A program made the translations under genes and the position numbers. This document shows positions 16,901 through 26,003 of a DNA stretch of 64,000 nt, piece by piece (within the stretch, counting starts at the first letter, position 1; each line of letters starts with the position of its first letter). This DNA is from CAYLLD01 sp964425135 (GTDB lineage Bacteria > Pseudomonadota > Alphaproteobacteria > Rhodobacterales > Rhodobacteraceae), in contig CAYRKW010000001.1 in the NCBI GenBank assembly GCA_964425135.1, forward strand, positions 49,135 to 113,134. Reading direction: 5' to 3'. The notes under the pieces are model-generated. The model saw nothing but the letters and a program-made list of their open reading frames with translations. It was not told the origin of the DNA and did not search any database.

Positions 16901-18454
16901 TCAGTCTTTGAGGCTCTGCTCGCGCAGACCGTCGGCCAGAAGGTTTAGGCCAAGGACGAGCGTAAGGAGTGCAAGCGCCGGTGGCAGGGCCGGATGCGGG
17001 TGGATCGACAAAAGCTTGCGGCCTTCGTTGATGGTCAGGCCCCAATCGGGGCTTTCCGAGCTGACGCCCAGGCCGAAGAAGCCCAAGGTTCCCAGAAGGA
17101 TTGTGGTGTAGCCGATGCGCAGGCAGAAATCGACGATCAGCGGACCGCGCGCATTGGGCAGGATTTCCCACAGCATGATATACCATGGTCCTTCGCCACG
17201 GGTCTGCGCTGCGGCCACATAGTCTCGGGTTTTGATATCCATGGTCAGGCCGCGCACGATGCGGAACACTGTAGGGGAGTTCACGAAGACGACCGAGACG
17301 AAAATATTCAACAAGTTGGGGTCCATGGAAAAGACGCCGAACGGGTCTTTGTTGAAGGCAAGTCCCGAATAGGCCCAGAACCCCAGCACGATCACAACGG
17401 CGAGCCAGAACCACATCTTCGTTGGTTGGGTAAAGAGCTTGGTCTGGACCAGCATCACGAAAAAGACGATCGGGAAGAGGAACAGAACCGCTGCCAGATA
17501 GATCGGGATGCCGGTGGAGCGGATTTCCGGTGTGACCAGCAGGTAGAACAGCAGGATCACCGGGAAGGCCAAGACCAGATTAGCAAGGAAGGACAGGATC
17601 ACATCAAGCCGCCCGCCATAGTATCCGGCGGGCAGTCCCAGCGTGATCCCGACCATAAAGGCAAAGAGCGTTGCGGCAGGTGCAATTGCCAGCACTGTCC
17701 GCGCGCCGGCGACCATGCGGCTGAACACATCGCGCCCCAGATTGTCGCCGCCATAGAGGTAGTAGAGCCCTTCCGCATCGGGGATCGGCATGCCCGGTTT
17801 TTTGTTCTTGAGCGATGCGATCTGGTTGAGCGGATCGCTGATCTCGATCAGTGGCCCTAGGAGCGCTGTCAGCACCCAAAAGAGCACCAATGCAAAGCCG
17901 ATCATGCCCACAGGGCTGTCAAACAGCCGCCCGTACAGCCCGCTTTGCCGCTTGGTGATGATTGAGACGGCGAAGATGATCAACATGCTGATCCAGACCG
18001 GCCAGAACTGCACCACCGCGCGACCAATGATCCCGCGCTCCGCCCCATCCAAGAGCAACATGCCGATCAGCCATAGAACAGCGATTAGGGCAAGGATCAG
18101 CGCTGAGATGAAGGCCATGCGGTAGACAAAATCGGATATCTTGAAATCCTGATACGACAGCAGCAGCAAGAGCGCGTAGGCCGCCGCGCCAATGGCGAAG
18201 AAGCCGCAGACAAGGGCCAAGGCGACTGCCGGACCGCTGCCGGAGATCATGTAGACGCACACGCCCATCAAGAGCGCGGCGACGACCAGCGAGATGACCA
18301 GCCATTTGGGCTTGTCGCTGCGGGCCACGGATCGCGCGTCGGTGTAGCTTTCAGCGACCATCAGAATGGTTGTGGTGATGAACACCAGCAGCGTTGTGAA
18401 AAAGGCCGGGGCCAAAAAGATGCCGGTCGGGCCGCCCCATGTGAGTTGTTCCAT
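16901..18454 (-). CDS. Peptide ABC transporter permease, OppC type with extended N-terminus
   Basis: A 517-residue permease, much longer than the usual 280-330 residues of OppC/DppC. The C-terminal half has the family core: GGDNLGRDVFSRMVAGAR, the gating helix LGLPAGYYGGRLD, the cytoplasmic EAA-like segment VAAAQTRGEGPWYIMLWEILPN, and TLGFFGLGVSSESPDWG. The first about 230 residues add roughly five hydrophobic segments. A further insert (about residues 300-375) separates core helices. I chose ATG 18454 (MEQLTWGGP), with AGGAG about 10 nt upstream; a longer in-frame extension would overlap the neighbouring permease gene. It pairs with the OppB-type permease encoded at 18475. Confidence 0.9.
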   Translation of the reverse strand: MEQLTWGGPTGIFLAPAFFTTLLVFITTTILMVAESYTDARSVARSDKPKWLVISLVVAALLMGVCVYMISGSGPAVALALVCGFFAIGAAAYALLLLLSYQDFKISDFVYRMAFISALILALIAVLWLIGMLLLDGAERGIIGRAVVQFWPVWISMLIIFAVSIITKRQSGLYGRLFDSPVGMIGFALVLFWVLTALLGPLIEISDPLNQIASLKNKKPGMPIPDAEGLYYLYGGDNLGRDVFSRMVAGARTVLAIAPAATLFAFMVGITLGLPAGYYGGRLDVILSFLANLVLAFPVILLFYLLVTPEIRSTGIPIYLAAVLFLFPIVFFVMLVQTKLFTQPTKMWFWLAVVIVLGFWAYSGLAFNKDPFGVFSMDPNLLNIFVSVVFVNSPTVFRIVRGLTMDIKTRDYVAAAQTRGEGPWYIMLWEILPNARGPLIVDFCLRIGYTTILLGTLGFFGLGVSSESPDWGLTINEGRKLLSIHPHPALPPALALLTLVLGLNLLADGLREQSLKD

Positions 18455-18474
18455 GGCTCTCGCGCTCCTATATT

Positions 18475-19521
18475 TCAGGTTGTGACGCGAATGCGCGGAT
18501 TGAGGTAGGCATATCCGACATCGGATATGAGCTGGGTGACCAGGACCACGAAGACAGCCACCACCGAGCAACCCAGAAGGGTGTCCACATCGTTGTTGCC
18601 TGCCGCCTGCACCAGCGTCCAGCCAAAGCCTTTGTAGTTGAAAAGTGTCTCGACGATCACAACGCCGGTCAGAAGCCACGGGAATTGCAGCATGATCACC
18701 GTGAAGGGCGCAATCAGCGCGTTGCGCAGCGCGTGTTTCATCACCACATTACGAAACGACACGCCTTTGAGGCGCGCTGTACGGATATATTGCGCGGTCA
18801 TCACCTCAGCCATGGAGGCGCGGGTCATCCGGGCGATATAGCCCATCCCATAGAGCGCCATGGTCATCACGGGCAGTGTGAAATTCTCGAATGTGACATT
18901 CTCCATCGCTGATGTCGCCGTGCCCTTGAACCATTTGAGGCCCACAAGCGAGGAGGAGAAAATCACGATGAAGATAACGCCGGAGACATATTCGGGCGTG
19001 GCTGTCGTCAGGATTGAGACCGTCGATAGGCTTCGGTCCGTGCGCGATCCCTCCCGCATGCCTGCCAGAACGCCGACGATCAGCGACATGGGGATCATCA
19101 CGATCATCACCCAGAACATCAGCTTGCCCGTCAGAGCGAGGCGTTTTGAAATGATTGTTCCCACGTCCTCTTTGAAAACTGTGGAGAACCCAAATTTACC
19201 CTGCAAAACACCGCAGAAGGTGGCCGCCTCTGAGGGATCAATGCCGCCTTTGATGCAGCGACCGCGGATCTCGCCGTCGATTTCCGTGGTCCAGCCGGGC
19301 AGCACACCGAGCCACTCGCCGTAGCGTAAAATGAGCGGGCCGCCAAAGCCGTTTTTGTTCAGCCAACTGTCCACTTCCTCTTCGGACATGCGGAAATTGC
19401 CTTCGGACTTGGCGAGCTTTTCAAGATTGGGTTTGAGATTGGTGAGATAGAAGACAATGAATGTGAGGCAGAGCGCTGTCAAAAGCATCACCGCCAAGCG
19501 TCTTAGAATAAATTGTCCCAT
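18475..19521 (-). CDS. Peptide ABC transporter permease, OppB type
   Basis: A 348-residue permease. It starts MGQFILRRLAVMLLTALCLT, a typical OppB/DppB first helix, and has a periplasmic segment (about residues 30-115) before the core. The EAA-like loop is IRTARLKGVSFRNVVMKHALRNAL. The final segments (VVIVETLFNYKGFGW) are family hallmarks. I chose ATG 19521 with GGGGAG immediately upstream; the longer TTG start at 19539 would swallow that site. It lies 112 bp after the binding-protein gene in the same operon. Confidence 0.92.
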   Translation of the reverse strand: MGQFILRRLAVMLLTALCLTFIVFYLTNLKPNLEKLAKSEGNFRMSEEEVDSWLNKNGFGGPLILRYGEWLGVLPGWTTEIDGEIRGRCIKGGIDPSEAATFCGVLQGKFGFSTVFKEDVGTIISKRLALTGKLMFWVMIVMIPMSLIVGVLAGMREGSRTDRSLSTVSILTTATPEYVSGVIFIVIFSSSLVGLKWFKGTATSAMENVTFENFTLPVMTMALYGMGYIARMTRASMAEVMTAQYIRTARLKGVSFRNVVMKHALRNALIAPFTVIMLQFPWLLTGVVIVETLFNYKGFGWTLVQAAGNNDVDTLLGCSVVAVFVVLVTQLISDVGYAYLNPRIRVTT

Positions 19522-19582
19522 CGTCTCCCCTAAGTTCAATCACTGGTGTCGAACTTTGTTATTAATGCACCGCGTGGGGCGC

Positions 19583-19618
19583 TAAAAAAGCGAAACGCCC
19601 CCGGATGGTCCGGGGGCG
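19583..19618 (-). terminator. Hairpin with T-tract between the binding-protein and permease genes
   Basis: CGCCCCCGGA (19596-19605) and TCCGGGGGCG (19609-19618) form a 10-bp stem with a 3-base loop. Read on the minus strand it is followed by TTTCGCTTTTTTAGC. It lies 15 bp after the stop of the peptide-binding protein gene. It probably causes partial termination, which would make more binding protein than membrane components. Confidence 0.85.
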
Positions 19619-19633
19619 CTGCGAGCTTGGTGA

Positions 19634-21307
19634 TCAGACGGCAAGGCCCATCTTGTACATTTGCGGCAGATACGCGATGTGCATATCGCCACCGACAATG
19701 CCTTCACGGCAGTGACGGTAGAGCGAGCGCCAGTATGGCTGGATCGTCACGCCTTCCTCGGCCATGATCGCCTGCAATTTGGACATCACCTCGCGGCGCT
19801 TGTCCGCATCCGCAATCGAGTTGGCCTCTGCCAGAAGACTGTCGAACTCTTCATTGGCAAAGCCCGCTTCGTTCCAAGCCTCGCCCGAGCGATAGGCCAG
19901 ACCCAGAACCTGCGTGCCCAGTGGACGGTGGTTCCAGTTCGTGGAGCTGAACGGGTATTTTGCCCAATCGTTCCAGAAGGTCGAGCCGGGCAGGATGGTC
20001 CGTTTGACAGGAATGCCCGCATCGCGAAGCTGAGCTGCGACCGCATCAGTGGTGTTCTTGCGCCAGTCATCGTCGATGGAAATCAGCTCGTGCTCATAGT
20101 CGGCCATGCCTGCTTCGGCCATAAGCTCTTTGGCTTTGGCGGGATCGAAGGGCAGGCGGCTCACGCTGGCGTCATGCTCGGGGTGAACCGGTCCAACGTG
20201 CTGGTTGTTCGCGGCCAAACCTCGGGAAGCATAACCCAGTTCAAGACAAACCTGATTGTCCACCGCCATAGCGAGCGCTTGGCGCACGCGCTTGTCCTCA
20301 TAAGGCTTTTTGCCGTCAACTTCGGCTTGCTGATTGGGGCGAATAACGATCGTTGCGCCAGAGACAACTTCCGATTTGACCCAGCCAAGACCGTCCATGA
20401 TGTCGACAAACTCGCCAACAGTTTCATAGAAGCAATCAACTTCTTCCGCTTCCGCAGCCGCAACCCAGGAGGAGGGGTCCGTGCCGTAATCGATAAATTC
20501 GATCCGGTCGAGGAATGCGCCGCCGCCTTCCATACCGTCATAGCCCCACCACTGGTGATCCTCGTTGCGCACGAGAACGGCTTTCACACCAACTTCCAGC
20601 GATTCCAGCATGTAAGGGCCAGTGCCGACAGCTGTGCCGACCATGTCGTCCGCGTTGTGCGAGCTGTGTACAATCGCGGCAGGGTAATCCGCCATGCCGG
20701 GGATGAGCGTGATGTCAGGCGATGGCAGGTTCAGCTTGACAGTGTGGCTGTCCACAACCTCAATCGCGCCATCCAGCGCCATGCCGGTTGCCTCGTCAAT
20801 AAGCGTGCCAAAGCGCGCGGCCATCGAATTGCCTTCGACCTCTTTTTCACACCAGCCAGCAATATTGCGGGCAACGTCGTCTGCGGTGAAATCATCGCCA
20901 TTGTTCCACTTAACGCCCTTGCGGACATTCAATGTGTACTGGGTCGCATCATCATTGACTTCCCAGCTTTCCAGTAGCATCGGCTTGAACGTACCGTCCG
21001 AGTTATACTCAACCAGATACTCCAGCCAGCCATTGGTGACATAAGCGATTTGCGTCCAGTCGTAAGTGCGCGGGTCCTTGAGCGCGCGCACTTCCATCTG
21101 CATCCGCAAAGTGCCGCCCTGTTGCGCGTGTCCACCCGCTTTGGCAGGCGTTGCGCCGATCATCGCATAGGCCGCAGAGGTGGTTACACCCAGCGCTGTT
21201 GCGCGCGCCAGAAACTCGCGACGGTCCAGAAGACCTGCCTTGAATTCCTCAGCGAACAAAGTTGCCGCGTGATGAACCTTAGGGCTCTTGGGGGTTCGGT
21301 TTAGCAT
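19634..21307 (-). CDS. Peptide/nickel-type ABC transporter substrate-binding protein (SBP family 5), Tat-exported
   Basis: A 557-residue binding protein. The N-terminus carries a twin-arginine signal: LLDRREFLARATALGVTTSA followed by a hydrophobic stretch and PAKAGG. Family-5 features include LESWEVNDDATQYTLNVRKGVKWNNGDDF (the hallmark Y-T-F/L-x-L-R-x-G-V-K-W) and RQALAMAVDN. It should bind a peptide or another solute in the periplasm and hand it to the two permeases encoded next. Start ATG 21307 follows GGGAGAG. A hairpin terminator separates it from the permease genes. Confidence 0.93.
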   Translation of the reverse strand: MLNRTPKSPKVHHAATLFAEEFKAGLLDRREFLARATALGVTTSAAYAMIGATPAKAGGHAQQGGTLRMQMEVRALKDPRTYDWTQIAYVTNGWLEYLVEYNSDGTFKPMLLESWEVNDDATQYTLNVRKGVKWNNGDDFTADDVARNIAGWCEKEVEGNSMAARFGTLIDEATGMALDGAIEVVDSHTVKLNLPSPDITLIPGMADYPAAIVHSSHNADDMVGTAVGTGPYMLESLEVGVKAVLVRNEDHQWWGYDGMEGGGAFLDRIEFIDYGTDPSSWVAAAEAEEVDCFYETVGEFVDIMDGLGWVKSEVVSGATIVIRPNQQAEVDGKKPYEDKRVRQALAMAVDNQVCLELGYASRGLAANNQHVGPVHPEHDASVSRLPFDPAKAKELMAEAGMADYEHELISIDDDWRKNTTDAVAAQLRDAGIPVKRTILPGSTFWNDWAKYPFSSTNWNHRPLGTQVLGLAYRSGEAWNEAGFANEEFDSLLAEANSIADADKRREVMSKLQAIMAEEGVTIQPYWRSLYRHCREGIVGGDMHIAYLPQMYKMGLAV

Positions 21308-21424
21308 TCAGTCTCTCCCTATTGAATGACTTGGGGCGTTCTTGCCCGCTCTTCTTTGTTTTTAGTCAGGATCGAGGGTGCACATAGCGCAGATGCACTT
21401 TGGTCCGACAGTCCGTTCGCACGC

Positions 21425-21453
21425 ATTGCACGAAATTAACCGGGAAAGGTCAA
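21425..21453 (-). promoter_or_regulatory. Candidate sigma70-type promoter for the peptide importer
   Basis: On the minus strand TTGACC (21448-21453) and TGCAAT (21425-21430) are separated by 17 bp. The -10 is imperfect. It lies 118 bp upstream of the binding-protein start codon in the 240-bp gap after the AraC gene. The rest of that gap shows no gene. Confidence 0.45.
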
Positions 21454-21547
21454 CACATGTGGCTGTATTAAAGTGTACGAATCCGACAAATATTATAAAA
21501 ATCCCGACTTGGACTTAGGTGTGGGATTGACTTGCCTCAACGTAAAG

Positions 21548-22381
21548 TCATTCGCTGCGCGGCCCGTCTCCTTGCCGCGAGCGGGCGTCAAAGCGGAAGT
21601 CTCGTGGCGATTTGCCGGTTTTTTGCGAGAAGACGCGCGTGAAGTAAGCCGCTGAGCCAAATCCGTTCGCGAGCGCGATTTGCCCGATTTTAGCGTCGGT
21701 CAGGGCAAGATTTTTCTTAGCTTCCAGCACCTTACGTTCCTGAATTAAAGTAGTCGCAGACTTGTTATTGGTCTTTTGACATATGCGCGTCAGATGTGCG
21801 GGCGATACCGAGAGCGTTTGCGCGTAGTCGGACGCGCTATCTTCGCTGGCGTAGTTTTGTTCCAAAAGCTGCGTAAACCGCGCCATGAGCTTTTGGGCAG
21901 ACGATGATTTCTGCTCTTCCTCAGGCCTCCGCCGCATCAGCCAGATCGCCAAAAGCGACACATAGGCCTGCAACGCGACCTCGCGCCCTGCCTCGTCTGA
22001 GGCCAACTCGCGGTAAATATCGTCGCAAAGCCCCGAAAGTTTCGCCTGATCCTCGCGTGCGTGGAACATTTGATGAAACGACACATCGCCAAAATGATCC
22101 GCGCTCGGATGCCCCTTGGGAATTGTGAGCGTCCAACCGGAACTGGCAGGCGTAAACTCGAAGCAGAAAATCGCCCCGCTGGGCAGAAAAAACACCGAAT
22201 TTGGCGCAAACCCACGCGTTGTCCCGTCGATATGAACCCGTCCTGAACCGCGATTGATCCACAAAAACGTGTGCGCATCTGCATTGGCCTGCGGCTCCAG
22301 TTGCCAGGGATCAGATTTCGTGCGCGCTGCAATTGACTGGCAGTTCAGAGCCGAAATATCGTCAGAGTGCTGTGCGGACAT
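21548..22381 (-). CDS. AraC family transcriptional regulator
   Basis: A 277-residue protein with an N-terminal cupin-like sensing domain (about residues 25-110) and a C-terminal double helix-turn-helix. The second HTH is explicit: IGQIALANGFGSAAYFTRVFSQKTGKSPRDFR is the AraC signature. The first HTH is around DYAQTLSVSPAHLTRICQK. It lies upstream of, and on the same strand as, the peptide importer operon, so it may control that operon; it could also act elsewhere. The inducer is unknown. A 105-bp gap separates it from miaA. Confidence 0.92.
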   Translation of the reverse strand: MSAQHSDDISALNCQSIAARTKSDPWQLEPQANADAHTFLWINRGSGRVHIDGTTRGFAPNSVFFLPSGAIFCFEFTPASSGWTLTIPKGHPSADHFGDVSFHQMFHAREDQAKLSGLCDDIYRELASDEAGREVALQAYVSLLAIWLMRRRPEEEQKSSSAQKLMARFTQLLEQNYASEDSASDYAQTLSVSPAHLTRICQKTNNKSATTLIQERKVLEAKKNLALTDAKIGQIALANGFGSAAYFTRVFSQKTGKSPRDFRFDARSRQGDGPRSE

Positions 22382-22486
22382 GGTTTGGGATTTCTGTTAA
22401 TTTCATCACGGGGCCTTTCTAAGCAACAACGCGAAGAATGGTGCGATATCAATTCGCTAGGTGCAAGTCCTCAGTCGACCTCCCGG

Positions 22487-23422
22487 CTATTGCGGCCCGT
22501 TTTCGCTCAAATCTGTGAGATCAGCAAGCCTTGCCTTCGGATCGCCTTCATCAACCTTGAGGACATGCCACCCCTTCATACGGTTTCGAAACCAGCTTCG
22601 CTGACGCTTGGCAAACTGGCGCGTGGCGACAGAGGCATCGCGCACCGCGTCGTCCCGCGTGGATTGCCCGTTCAGGTATGCCGCGATCTCCCGCGCTCCC
22701 AGCGCCTGAGCCGACGGCCACGACCAATCAATACCCTGACCCAACTGCACCTGCACTTCCTCAATGGCCCCCTGATCCATCATTGCGTCAAACCGGTTCT
22801 CGATCCGCGCGTTCAGCCACTCCGGTTCCGCCGACAGGACCACTGGGATGCATTCATCAAGCGGCAAAAGCGGGTCTGTTGTCTCACTTTGCCACGCCGA
22901 CAAGGCGCGACCTGTGGCGGCATGAACTTCATACGCACGCTGTAAGCGCATCGGATTTTGCTGATCAATTCTTGCCAGAATGTCAGGATCATGCGCCTGC
23001 AAATATGAGATGAACCCGGACGTGCCGCCCTCCGCCCGCAATGCATTCGCCTGATCGCGGATCGCTTCAGGGACCGACGGTATCTCCGCCAAGCCTTCGG
23101 TGAGCGCTGTAAAATATAGCCCCGTCCCACCAACGATCAGCGGACGCGCGCCATCTTTCTCAGCCCTTCGCAACTCGCTTTCAACCTCGCGTAACCACGC
23201 CCCGACAGAGTAACGCGTCGCCATCGGCACGTGCCCGTAAAGTCGATGCGGGGCCTGTGCCTCATCCGCCTCACTCGGTCTTGCGCTCAGAACCCGCCAA
23301 CCGTCATAGACCTGCAATGCATCGGCGTTGATGATTGCCGACGGCGCTTTGCTGGCAAGCTCTAGCGCCAACGCGGATTTTCCACTCGCCGTGGGGCCGG
23401 CAATCAGGACAGGTTTGGACAT
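22487..23422 (-). CDS. miaA: tRNA dimethylallyltransferase
   Basis: A 311-residue protein with the P-loop GPTASGKSALALELA at residues 9-23, INADALQVYDGW (substrate-binding Asp and the tRNA-contacting loop) and IVGGTGLYFTALTEGL. These are the MiaA signature motifs. It adds dimethylallyl to A37 of tRNAs that read UNN codons. The C-terminal RQFAKRQRSWFRNR is also conserved. Start ATG 23422. It diverges from the acyl-CoA ligase gene; the 216-bp gap between them contains no convincing gene. Confidence 0.95.
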   Translation of the reverse strand: MSKPVLIAGPTASGKSALALELASKAPSAIINADALQVYDGWRVLSARPSEADEAQAPHRLYGHVPMATRYSVGAWLREVESELRRAEKDGARPLIVGGTGLYFTALTEGLAEIPSVPEAIRDQANALRAEGGTSGFISYLQAHDPDILARIDQQNPMRLQRAYEVHAATGRALSAWQSETTDPLLPLDECIPVVLSAEPEWLNARIENRFDAMMDQGAIEEVQVQLGQGIDWSWPSAQALGAREIAAYLNGQSTRDDAVRDASVATRQFAKRQRSWFRNRMKGWHVLKVDEGDPKARLADLTDLSENGPQ

Positions 23423-23638
23423 GCAGAAATCGCCTCTCGACGCAGTTCAACCAACCTTGTCCTATCAGGGGCCGGAGTTTCAACGCGTTTGTGATCGACA
23501 GATGCGCCTCGTGGCGAAAACTTTCGCTGGAGAATCAGACGCGCATTTGCAACTGTTTCGACAAAGACGCATCCCACAACGAGGATGCTCATAAAAAAGA
23601 AGCGTACCCCAAACAGACGCTTCAGGGAGAGATTGCGC

Positions 23639-25600
23639 GTGGTAGAGGTTTTTGAACCCCCTCAAGACTTGGACACTATACCCAAACTGTTGACCCGAAA
23701 CGCACGCGACTTTTCCCAGCAGATCGCCTATCGGGAAAAAGAGTTCGGCATTTGGCAAAGCTGGTCCTGGCGCGAGGTTGAGGAAGAAATTCACGCGCTT
23801 GCCCTGGGATTGATTGATCTGGGCCTTGCCGAAGGGGATCACGTCGCGATTATCGGACGCAATCGGCCTCACTTCTACTGGGCAATGGTTGCGGTGCAGG
23901 CGGCAGGGGCGGTTCCGGTGCCGCTCTATCAGGACAGCGTCGCCGAAGAGATGCATTATGTGCTGGAGCATTGCGCCGCCCGTTTCGTGATCGCGCAGGA
24001 TCAAGAGCAGGTCGATAAGGTGCTGGAGGTGAATGATCGTTTGCCCGCGCTGGAGCAGATGATCTATCTCGACCCGCGCGGTATGCGCAAATACGGCCAT
24101 GATCGGCTGCATAATTTCCGCGCGTTGCAAGATCGCGGACGCGCTTCTTCTCAAAAAGACGAGCTGAAACGCCGCATGGATAAGGCAAATGTGGATGCGA
24201 CCTGCGTGATGCTCTACACTTCGGGCACCACCGGGCGGCCAAAAGGCGTCGTGCTCACCAATCGCAATATCATCTCAGCGGCCATGTCCTCGGTCGCGTT
24301 CGACAGCCTGAACGCTGACGACGAAGTGCTCGCCTACCTTCCCATGGCCTGGGTCGGCGATTTTATCTTCTCCATCGGCCAAGCCTACTGGACCGGCTTT
24401 TGCGTCAATTGCCCCGAATCGCCCGAAACCATGCAAGCCGATCTGCGCGAAATCGGCCCCTCCTATTTCTTCGCACCGCCGCGCTTCTTCGAAAGTCTGC
24501 TCACCAGCATCATGATCCGCATGGAAGATGCTGGCCGCTTCAAAAAATGGCTGTTCCACAAGTATATGGACCACGCCAAAGCGGTCGGCCCGCGGATGAT
24601 GGATGGAGAGAACATCGGGGCCGGGGACCGGTTCAAATACTGGCTCGGCAATCTTTTCGTCTACGGCCCGATGCGCAACCGCATGGGCATGAGTAAAGTG
24701 CGGCTCGGCTATACCGCTGGCGAGGCCATCGGGCCGGAGATTTTCGAATTTTACCGTGCGCTTGGCATCAATCTCAAACAGCTCTATGGCCAGACCGAGG
24801 CCTCCGTCTTCATCACCCAACAACCCGATGGCGAGGTGCGGGCCGATACAGTTGGCGTGCCAAGCCCCGGCGTTGAGTTGAAGATCAGCGACAGCGGCGA
24901 AGTGTTTTACCGCTCCAACGGCACCTTTGAGAAATACTACAAGAACCCTCAAAGCACCGCCGACACCAAGGACCCCGATGGTTGGGTTGCCACTGGCGAT
25001 GCGGGTTTTATCGACGAAATGTCCGGCCATCTGCGCATCATAGACCGCGCCAAGGACGTGGGCAAAATGGCCAATGGCGCACTCTTTGCGCCCAAGTATG
25101 TTGAGAACAAACTCAAGTTCTATCCCAACATCCTCGAAGCGGTGATTTTTGGCGCGGGCAAAGACCGCTGCGTCGCTTTCATCAACATCGATCTGGAAGC
25201 TGTTGGAAGCTGGGCAGAGCGCAACAATGTCGCCTATGCCAGCTATCAGGAACTGTCGGCCCACCCGGACGTGAACGGCCAGATCAAAGCCCATGTGGAA
25301 GAGGTGAATGCCTCGCTCGCTGCTGATCCGATGCTCTCGTCCTGCCAAATCCACCGTTTCCTGGTGCTACACAAAGAGCTTGATGCGGATGATGGGGAGA
25401 TGACCCGAACCCGCAAAGTGCGCCGCCGGATCATTGATGACAAATACAATGACCTGATAGACGCACTCTATGCTGATGTGACGGAGGTCTACACCGAAAC
25501 CGAAGTGACCTATGAGGATGGGCGCAAAGGTTCGATCAATGCGACCCTGCAAATCCATGACGCGCAGGTGTTCGAGCCAACCGCGGTGGCAGCAGAATGA
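23639..25600 (+). CDS. AMP-forming acyl-CoA ligase (long-chain fatty acid-CoA ligase type)
   Basis: A 653-residue ANL-superfamily enzyme. The AMP-binding P-loop reads YTSGTTGRPKGVV, LYGQTEASVF is the A5 motif, and GWVATGDAGFIDE with HLRIIDRAKDV are the A7/A8 motifs. It activates a carboxylic acid to acyl-AMP and then to the CoA thioester. I chose GTG 23639 (VEVFEPPQDLDT), with AGGGAGAG about 7 nt upstream; an in-frame ATG at 23585 has no such site. It is the first gene of a LIV-type importer cluster, so it probably activates an acid brought in by that importer. Aromatic or branched acids are possible; the substrate is unproven. Confidence 0.9.
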   Translation: MVEVFEPPQDLDTIPKLLTRNARDFSQQIAYREKEFGIWQSWSWREVEEEIHALALGLIDLGLAEGDHVAIIGRNRPHFYWAMVAVQAAGAVPVPLYQDSVAEEMHYVLEHCAARFVIAQDQEQVDKVLEVNDRLPALEQMIYLDPRGMRKYGHDRLHNFRALQDRGRASSQKDELKRRMDKANVDATCVMLYTSGTTGRPKGVVLTNRNIISAAMSSVAFDSLNADDEVLAYLPMAWVGDFIFSIGQAYWTGFCVNCPESPETMQADLREIGPSYFFAPPRFFESLLTSIMIRMEDAGRFKKWLFHKYMDHAKAVGPRMMDGENIGAGDRFKYWLGNLFVYGPMRNRMGMSKVRLGYTAGEAIGPEIFEFYRALGINLKQLYGQTEASVFITQQPDGEVRADTVGVPSPGVELKISDSGEVFYRSNGTFEKYYKNPQSTADTKDPDGWVATGDAGFIDEMSGHLRIIDRAKDVGKMANGALFAPKYVENKLKFYPNILEAVIFGAGKDRCVAFINIDLEAVGSWAERNNVAYASYQELSAHPDVNGQIKAHVEEVNASLAADPMLSSCQIHRFLVLHKELDADDGEMTRTRKVRRRIIDDKYNDLIDALYADVTEVYTETEVTYEDGRKGSINATLQIHDAQVFEPTAVAAE

Positions 25601-25631
25601 TGGCGCGGCACGTTGCAATGGGGATCGGCGC

Positions 25632-26000
25632 ATGACCGACCACTCTTCCGATAACGGTCACGAAAACGCACCCGATTACGTGCTGATCATGCGCATCGGA
25701 CAAGCCGTCGCTTCACTCGCAGCGCTCTACTATGTGGCCAGCGCTGACTACCCGCTTGCCGCTCTGGGCGGTATCGTGGCGATATTCTTCGTTATCTACA
25801 TCTGCTGGCGCATGCTGTTTTGGTTCAACTCTGACCGCTTTACACCAAACGGCTTTCGCGTCGGCGTTCTGTGGGCCGTTGCAGGCATTGATCCTGACAC
25901 CCGCGAATACGATACCGGACCCGTCATCACATACCTTTCTTTCATGGCCGTTCTGTTCGTCGGCATCCTCCTTCGACCTTTTATTGCGTGGATTTTCTGA
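25632..26000 (+). CDS. Small membrane protein of unknown function in LIV-type cluster
   Basis: A 122-residue protein I do not recognise. It has about three hydrophobic segments: around residues 22-40 (AVASLAALYYVASADYPLAA), residues 43-62 (LGGIVAIFFVIYICWRMLF) and the C-terminus (YLSFMAVLFVGILLRPFIAW). The N-terminus is short and polar. It starts at ATG 25632, 31 bp after the ligase stop, and ends 3 bp before the ATPase gene, so it is certainly co-transcribed. It may be an accessory membrane protein of the importer; no motif shows a reaction. Confidence 0.7.
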   Translation: MTDHSSDNGHENAPDYVLIMRIGQAVASLAALYYVASADYPLAALGGIVAIFFVIYICWRMLFWFNSDRFTPNGFRVGVLWAVAGIDPDTREYDTGPVITYLSFMAVLFVGILLRPFIAWIF

Positions 26001-26003
26001 CCC

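Noticed and set aside
21379..21431. TGCAC-containing repeats upstream of the peptide-binding gene
   Set aside because: Three TGCAC occurrences, but the spacing is irregular and unlike the 11-11-11-12 arrays.
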